Shown piece after piece: positions 14,693 to 19,001 of a DNA stretch of 19,001 bases. Every line of letters starts with the position of its first letter. The stretch's first letter is position 1. The position numbers and the translations under genes are program-made. Source of the stretch: Bacillota bacterium (GTDB lineage Bacteria > Bacillota > Clostridia > Acetivibrionales > JAFADI01); contig JAFADI010000015.1 in the NCBI GenBank assembly GCA_023424965.1, forward strand, positions 1-19,001, given 5' to 3'. The notes below the pieces were generated by a model. That model had not been told where the DNA came from and did not search any database. It saw only the letters and a list, made by a program, of their open reading frames with translations.

Positions 14693-15311
14693 GGGTGGTG
14701 CAGTATTCTAGTCAGGACTGCCGGCTTTGAAGACGGGCCTAAAAATCCGTTTAAGGGCACATCGATGAAGTTCCTTGTGTCGGCTTGCTACGCCCAGTGG
14801 TGGGCTGATGCTGGGAGTTAAGGCTTAGGGGCGATCCGCAATGGCATGTGGGCGTTGACCCCTTTACCGTGGAGACCCTAACCTGTGGAAGAAAAGCCAA
14901 TGGCGCCGGAGTTTTATACGGCTTCATTGCCACCTCGACTACGGGAAGGGATTAAACCTGTTAGGCGGTACCGTATGGTGCTGTGAACAGAGTAGCCTGC
15001 CTTGAGTGAGATTGGTGGATAATGGATCAGATGGGAACGTATTGGCCAATATGAACACATTATCGCTGTTTGAAACCAATTTTGCAAAAGAGGCTAGGAG
15101 TCGGTCAGCCTGTAGGGGAAAACCCCTAGACTGTTCTACTAAGAGGTGTATTGGGGATTAAAGTGTGGACTAAGTGGTAATCAGGCCCCGCCAGTGGTAA
15201 CACGGCGGCGGAATTTTTAAAGGGAAACCGCCGGTTTGGCGACATTTCGGTAAATTCCGGGGAAATCCTGCCTGACCTAAGCCGCAAAATTTACTCAATA
15301 TGCTACCACCC
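14693..15311 (+). ncRNA. ole: OLE RNA (ornate, large, extremophilic)
   Basis: About 620 nt of non-coding, richly folded sequence between the isoprenoid genes and oapA, the standard OLE location and length (known examples average about 610 nt). GGGTGGT at 14693-14699 pairs with ACCACCC at 15305-15311, closing the whole element. Local hairpins include GCAGT/ACTGC (14700-14721), TAGGGG/CCCCTA with an AAAA loop (15113-15128), and CCGCC-A-GTG/CAC-GGCGG capped by a GUAA tetraloop (15188-15208). GGGG/CCCC (15331-15345) lies just beyond the closing helix. In Halalkalibacterium halodurans OLE forms a membrane ribonucleoprotein with OapA, with further partners OapB and OapC, and is linked to alcohol, cold and Mg2+ stress. 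Ends are approximate; the transcript probably extends both ways. Identification is from memory of family and context. Confidence 0.88.
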
Positions 15312-15388
15312 GGTTTTATATAAAAGCCATGGGGTATCAAGCCCCCTCGCAGTACATAAACTATTTGTGAAACAACCGGAGGATTTTT

Positions 15389-16027
15389 GTGGAAGACAAT
15401 TATAAGCATCCTGTGGATGAAAAAAAGGTAAAGTTCAGATTGAACTTGTTAAGTTCAAAAAATGAGCACAATAAATGGAGTATAATGATAACAATACTCT
15501 CATTTTTTTTATCTGCCTCAATGTCTTTCATATCGTCCCAGATATTGCAGGATGTCCGCATTTTCGTGGCTTTTCTGGTGGTTTTAGTGATTATTGTCAT
15601 AAACATTCTATTTGATATAATAGGAACAGCGGTAACGGCTGCCGAGGAGGCGCCCTTCCATGCCATGGCGTCGCGCCGGGTATATGGGGCAAAGCAGGCC
15701 ATCCGGCTCATCCGGAATGCGGATAAGGTATCCAATTTCTGCAATGACGTGGTTGGAGACATTTGCGGTGTTATCAGCGGTACGGCCAGCGCGTTCATCG
15801 TCATCAAGATCCTGGGAAGCAGCGACGCCGCGGATAATTCCATCCTGGGGCTTGTGGTGACGGGTTTTGTGGCTGCCTTCACCGTGGGAGGGAAAGCCTG
15901 GGGAAAGGCTTTTGCCATTGAAAACAGCAATTACATTATTTACAGGGTTGGAATCGTACTGAAGTTTGTATCCGTCAGAATCGATTTGGGAAAGAACCGG
16001 AGATACAAAAAAGGAAAGAAAAATTAA
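15389..16027 (+). CDS. oapA: OLE-associated membrane protein OapA
   Basis: A 212-residue membrane protein with a charged N-terminus (1-30), membrane helices at about 31-48, 57-79, 123-143 and 149-169, and a very basic C-terminal tail ending KNRRYKKGKKN. Basic termini suit RNA contact at the membrane face. OapA binds OLE RNA and takes it to the membrane in H. halodurans. The segment between helices two and three (FDIIGTAVTAAEEAPFHAMA onward, about 75-120) resembles the DUF21/CNNM arrangement of magnesium transporters by my reading. GTG 15389 has CCGGAGGA at 15376-15383. Its ribosome site lies 65 nt after the OLE closing helix, so RNA and protein could share a transcript. Confidence 0.88.
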   Translation: MEDNYKHPVDEKKVKFRLNLLSSKNEHNKWSIMITILSFFLSASMSFISSQILQDVRIFVAFLVVLVIIVINILFDIIGTAVTAAEEAPFHAMASRRVYGAKQAIRLIRNADKVSNFCNDVVGDICGVISGTASAFIVIKILGSSDAADNSILGLVVTGFVAAFTVGGKAWGKAFAIENSNYIIYRVGIVLKFVSVRIDLGKNRRYKKGKKN

Positions 16028-16048
16028 TACGCCTTGCTTATCATCAGG

Positions 16049-16074
16049 GGGACTTAAAATATTTTAACAGTCCC
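16049..16074. other. Stem-loop in the oapA-dxs gap
   Basis: GGGACT at 16049-16054 pairs with AGTCCC at 16069-16074; the interior TAAAATATTTTA can extend the pairing. No T-run follows, so it is not an intrinsic terminator. It might stabilise or mark a cleavage site between OLE-oapA and dxs. Confidence 0.5.
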
Positions 16075-16117
16075 AAAAGATAAAGGGAAGCGGTATGGAA
16101 AGAGGGATGGACCTTAC

Positions 16118-17986
16118 GTGGGGATTCTATTGGACGGTATTCATTCTCCCGAGGATGTAAAAAAACTGAAAAATAGCCAGCTCGAAGAACTGGCATCGGA
16201 AATAAGGGAGTTTTTAATTGAAAAGGTATCGAAGACAGGAGGGCATCTGGCTTCAAACCTGGGTGTCGTGGAGCTGACGCTGGCCCTCCACAGCGTATTC
16301 AATACGCCTGAGGACAAGATTGTGTGGGATGTGGGGCATCAGTCATACGTACATAAGATCCTTACGGGCAGGAAGGACCGGTTTGATGCCTTGCGGCAGG
16401 CCGAAGGCATTTCGGGGTTTCCGAAAGTCAATGAGAGTCCCCATGACTGTTTTAATACGGGGCACAGCAGCACTTCCATCTCTGCTGCACTGGGGATTGC
16501 CAAAGCGAGGGATATAAGGAAGGAAAATTACTCGGTGGTGGCGGTGATCGGCGACGGGGCCCTTACCGGGGGCATGGCTTTTGAGGCCCTGAATGATGCG
16601 GGAAGGTCTCCCAACAATCTCATCGTAATACTGAACGACAATGAAATGTCCATCGCCCAGAATGTGGGCGGGATGTCCAGGTATCTGAGCAAGATACGCA
16701 CAGAACCCTTCTATTTCAAGGTGAAGGAAGACATTGACATCATTTTGAATAAAATTCCCGCCATCGGCAAGAGTGCCGCAAAGGCCCTGGATACCGTCAA
16801 GGGGACCATAAAGTATATGATTATGCCCGGAATCATTTTTGAGGAACTGGGCTTCAAATACCTGGGTCCCATTAACGGGCACAGTGTTCCCGAGCTGAAG
16901 AAGGTATTGTCCAGGGCAAAGATGATCAAAGGCCCCGTCTTCATCCACATATGTACGCAAAAAGGCAAGGGCTACACCCATGCGCAGGAGAACCCCCATG
17001 TTTTCCACAGCATCTCTCCTTTTGAAATTGAAACCGGTGAGGCGAAAGCGAGCAGTGGGCCTTCCTATTCGGAGATATTCGGAAACAAGATGATGGAGCT
17101 GGCGGCCGCCGACAGGTCCGTGGTGGCCATAACGGCTGCAATGCCTCATGGAACAGGATTGGACCGGTTCTCAAAGGTATGTCCCGAAAGGTTTTTTGAT
17201 GTGGGGATCGCGGAACAGCACGCCGTGACTTTTGCCGCCGGGCTGGCCAGAAACGGGATGAAGCCGGTGGTGGCCATTTACTCCTCCTTTCTGCAGCGGG
17301 CTTATGACCAGATACTGCACGATGTGGCAGTCCAGAACCTGCATGTGGTTTTTGCCATCGACAGGGCTGGAATCGTGGGGGAGGACGGAGAAACCCACCA
17401 GGGGCTGTATGACCTTTCCTTTTTGAGCCATATGCCCAATTTGACCATTCTGTCCCCCTGTGACTACAGGGAGTTTGAGGATATGCTGCAATATGCGGTT
17501 TTAAAGCACGACGGTCCCATCGCCGTGAGATATCCCCGGGGAAAAGGCCCGGACCTGCTGGCTCCGGCTCAGCCCGTTGCCTACGGACACGCCGCAAAGC
17601 TCCGCCAGGGAGATGATGTTTCCTTACTTGCCGTGGGAAATATGGTGGAGGTGGCGGTGAAGGCCGCCGGGATGCTTGCTGAAAAGGGAATTTCCGCCGA
17701 CGTTATAAACGCCAGATTTGTGAAGCCCCTGGATGAGAAGACCATCCTGAATTCCGCCATGAAAACGAAAAGGGTTATTACCATGGAGGATAATACAGTG
17801 ATGGGAGGCTTCGGCAGCAGTGTCATGAGTCTGCTGAATGCCTGTGGAAGCACTGCGGAATTGAGGGTGCTGGGCTACCCGGATAAATTTATCAGCCAGG
17901 ACTCAAAAAATGAGATCGCCCGGAAATACAAGCTGGATGCGGAAGCGGTGGCAAGAGAGGCCATAAAGCTGGTAAACAAAAGTTAA
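16118..17986 (+). CDS. dxs: 1-deoxy-D-xylulose-5-phosphate synthase
   Basis: A 622-residue thiamine diphosphate enzyme that condenses pyruvate and glyceraldehyde 3-phosphate, the entry step of the MEP isoprenoid pathway and also of thiamine and pyridoxal synthesis. Features in order: GGHLASNLGVVELTLALH at 41-58 with H43, DVGHQSYVHK at 71-80, GHSSTSISAALG at 115-126, the ThDP/metal motif GDGALTGG at 145-152 with ND at 173-174, and the catalytic Glu366 in DVGIAEQHAV (361-370). SSFLQRAYDQ and DRAGIVGEDGETHQG follow, then a C-terminal transketolase domain. Length is normal. The GTG at 16118 gives MGILLDGIHSPEDV, matching family N-termini; AGAGGGA is about 11 nt upstream, so initiation may be weak. 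Nearby ATGs are out of frame. Confidence 0.97.
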   Translation: MGILLDGIHSPEDVKKLKNSQLEELASEIREFLIEKVSKTGGHLASNLGVVELTLALHSVFNTPEDKIVWDVGHQSYVHKILTGRKDRFDALRQAEGISGFPKVNESPHDCFNTGHSSTSISAALGIAKARDIRKENYSVVAVIGDGALTGGMAFEALNDAGRSPNNLIVILNDNEMSIAQNVGGMSRYLSKIRTEPFYFKVKEDIDIILNKIPAIGKSAAKALDTVKGTIKYMIMPGIIFEELGFKYLGPINGHSVPELKKVLSRAKMIKGPVFIHICTQKGKGYTHAQENPHVFHSISPFEIETGEAKASSGPSYSEIFGNKMMELAAADRSVVAITAAMPHGTGLDRFSKVCPERFFDVGIAEQHAVTFAAGLARNGMKPVVAIYSSFLQRAYDQILHDVAVQNLHVVFAIDRAGIVGEDGETHQGLYDLSFLSHMPNLTILSPCDYREFEDMLQYAVLKHDGPIAVRYPRGKGPDLLAPAQPVAYGHAAKLRQGDDVSLLAVGNMVEVAVKAAGMLAEKGISADVINARFVKPLDEKTILNSAMKTKRVITMEDNTVMGGFGSSVMSLLNACGSTAELRVLGYPDKFISQDSKNEIARKYKLDAEAVAREAIKLVNKS

Positions 17987-17993
17987 CGCATTA

Positions 17994-18040
17994 TGCCATG
18001 CCGTTTCATCGATGAAGCCGCTAGTTTAAACGGTATGGCA
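17994..18040. other. Long stem-loop between dxs and tlyA
   Basis: TGCCATGCCGTTT at 17994-18006 pairs with AAACGGTATGGCA at 18028-18040: 13 pairs including one G-T wobble. The loop contains a CATCGATG palindrome (18007-18014). No T-run follows, so it is not an intrinsic terminator; a processing or mRNA-stability element, or a small mobile palindrome, are alternatives. Confidence 0.7.
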
Positions 18041-18077
18041 CAGTAAGATATAAATAACAATGGAAGGAAGGACCGTT

Positions 18078-18887
18078 TTGGAAAAGGAACGTCTGGATGT
18101 TATTCTCGTAAACAGAGGCCTGTTTGAGAGCAGGGAAAAGGCCAGAGGGGCCATCATGGCGGGAGTGGTGCTTGTCAACGGCACCAGGGAGGACAAGGCC
18201 GGCTCCAGGTTTGATACCGCCTGTGACATTGTGATCAAGGAGGACGTAAACCCATATGTCAGCAGGGGAGGCCTGAAGCTGGAAAAAGCCATCAAAGCCT
18301 TCGGCATTGAACTGGAAGGCAAAAAGGCCATCGACATCGGCGCTTCCACAGGAGGCTTCACGGACTGTATGCTCAAAAACGGGGCGGTGAAGGTGGCTGC
18401 GGTTGACGTGGGATACGGGCAGCTGGCCTGGCAGTTGAGAAACGATGAGCGGGTAATATGCATGGAAAGGACCAACATACGATATGTAAAAGCCGGAGAT
18501 ATCGGCTTTCTTGCAGATTTTGCCTCCGTGGACGTGTCTTTTATCTCTCTTACAAAAGTACTGCCTCCCGCAAAGGAGCTGCTTACGGAGGAGGGGGAAA
18601 TGGTGTGCCTTATAAAGCCCCAGTTTGAAGCCGGCAGGGAAAAGGTGGGGAAGCATGGGGTTGTCAGGGATCCTGAGGTGCATAAAGAAGTAATAAATAA
18701 GATCGTGGCCCATTCCATCGCCACGGGATTTCATATAAAAGGCCTGTCTTTCTCTCCTATCAAGGGTCCGGAAGGGAACATCGAATATTTATTATATATT
18801 ACGAAGGCGGACCGGGGAGATATGCCTGACTGGACCCAGGAGGTCGGGAGAGTGGTGGATGGAGCCCATGGGAGCCTTAACGCATGA
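18078..18887 (+). CDS. tlyA: TlyA family S4-domain RNA methyltransferase (YqxC-like)
   Basis: A 269-residue protein with an S4 RNA-binding domain (RLDVILVNRGLFESREKARG, 5-24, to about 60) and a Rossmann methyltransferase domain. SAM-binding motif IDIGASTGGFTDCML lies at 85-99, with K67 (SRGGLKLEK), D152 (VDVSF) and K180 (IKPQFE) in the pattern of FtsJ-like 2'-O-methyltransferases. Mycobacterial TlyA methylates 16S and 23S rRNA; older names as haemolysin are misleading. TTG 18078 is chosen because AAGGAAGGA (18064-18072) lies 5 nt upstream and the product begins MEKERLDV as in the family. An ATG at 18060 has no ribosome site. Placement after dxs matches B. subtilis yqxC, which is followed by ahrC and recN. 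Confidence 0.94.
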   Translation: MEKERLDVILVNRGLFESREKARGAIMAGVVLVNGTREDKAGSRFDTACDIVIKEDVNPYVSRGGLKLEKAIKAFGIELEGKKAIDIGASTGGFTDCMLKNGAVKVAAVDVGYGQLAWQLRNDERVICMERTNIRYVKAGDIGFLADFASVDVSFISLTKVLPPAKELLTEEGEMVCLIKPQFEAGREKVGKHGVVRDPEVHKEVINKIVAHSIATGFHIKGLSFSPIKGPEGNIEYLLYITKADRGDMPDWTQEVGRVVDGAHGSLNA

Positions 18888-18903
18888 AGGACAAAGAAAG
18901 CGG

Positions 18904-18937
18904 ACTATACAGGAGAAGCAAACTGTATAGTTTTTTT
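18904..18937 (+). terminator. Intrinsic terminator after tlyA
   Basis: ACTATACAG at 18904-18912 pairs perfectly with CTGTATAGT at 18923-18931 around a 10-nt loop and is followed by a T run to 18937. It ends the dxs-tlyA transcript. Confidence 0.88.
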
Positions 18938-18983
18938 CTTTCAAACTTCTGTGCATAAATATGTTTTTTGAATTGCCTTTTTA

Positions 18984-18992
18984 TGTTATAAT
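18984..18992 (+). promoter_or_regulatory. Extended -10 promoter of a gene right of the window
   Basis: TGTTATAAT at 18984-18992 combines a TGn extension with a perfect TATAAT. The -35 region at 17-bp spacing is only T-rich (18964-18969). It lies downstream of the tlyA terminator and should drive a gene starting beyond 19001. Confidence 0.55.
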
Positions 18993-19001
18993 GAGCGCAG
19001 C

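Noticed and set aside
14385..14711. 108-residue open frame across the repeat array upstream of OLE
   Set aside because: Its amino-acid repeats simply translate the 111-nt structured DNA repeats; stems with compensatory changes explain the conservation, there is no ribosome binding site, and it runs into the start of OLE.
14751..14933. 60-residue minus-strand open frame inside OLE
   Set aside because: It is antisense to a structured RNA, lacks a ribosome site and resembles no protein family I know.
14690..15311. Group II intron or remnant
   Set aside because: No recognisable domain V hairpin (GAGCCGTATG-type), no reverse transcriptase gene, and the location and partner gene match OLE better.
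15170..15409. 79-residue minus-strand open frame
   Set aside because: It overlaps the 3' part of OLE and the oapA start and shows no ribosome site or protein-like character.
16954..17597. Long minus-strand open frames within dxs
   Set aside because: They are shadows of a highly conserved enzyme on the + strand with arginine/proline-rich, non-family sequences.

Overview
The window is a block of conserved chromosomal genes from a spore-forming member of the Clostridia (Bacillota), all on the + strand. The evidence is a complete eight-gene spoIIIA sporulation operon, strong AGGAGG-type ribosome binding sites, sigma-A-like promoters, and a gene order matching the yqhS-yqhT-efp-spoIIIA and yqhY-nusB-xseAB-ispA-dxs-yqxC segments of Bacillus subtilis. 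Genus cannot be fixed from the sequence alone; an anaerobic Clostridia lineage is inferred.

Layout. (1) 1-3.8 kb: end of an upstream terminator, an endonuclease IV-like TIM-barrel protein, aroQ, an M24 Xaa-Pro aminopeptidase, efp, and a small acidic zinc-ribbon protein ending at a strong terminator. (2) 3.87-9.39 kb: a putative sigma-E promoter overlapping an inverted repeat, then spoIIIAA-AB-AC-AD-AE-AF-AG-AH, which build the mother-cell side of the SpoIIIA-SpoIIQ channel. (3) 9.4-10.9 kb: an Asp23 envelope-stress module (asp23, amaP, DUF2273), with separate sigma-A-like promoters before asp23 and amaP. (4) 10.98-14.3 kb: nusB, xseA, xseB, ispA and a DUF212/divergent PAP2 membrane protein. 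(5) 14.4-16.03 kb: a promoter-bearing tandem array of structured repeats, then about 620 nt of non-coding sequence that I identify as OLE RNA, then the gene for its membrane partner OapA. (6) 16.1-18.9 kb: dxs and tlyA, a terminator, and the promoter of the next gene, which lies outside the window.

The standout is the OLE ribonucleoprotein locus inside an isoprenoid gene cluster (ispA, then OLE, oapA, dxs). The RNA call rests on location between ispA and dxs, the adjacent four-helix membrane protein, a length of about 620 nt, a long-range closing helix (14693-14699 with 15305-15311) and many local hairpins with no credible ORF. Just upstream are two complete 111/109-nt repeat units plus a degraded third. 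Their stems are kept by compensatory and wobble changes, and each full unit begins with an extended -10 promoter sequence. Several starts in the second half (asp23, the PAP2 gene, oapA, dxs, tlyA) are GTG or TTG.
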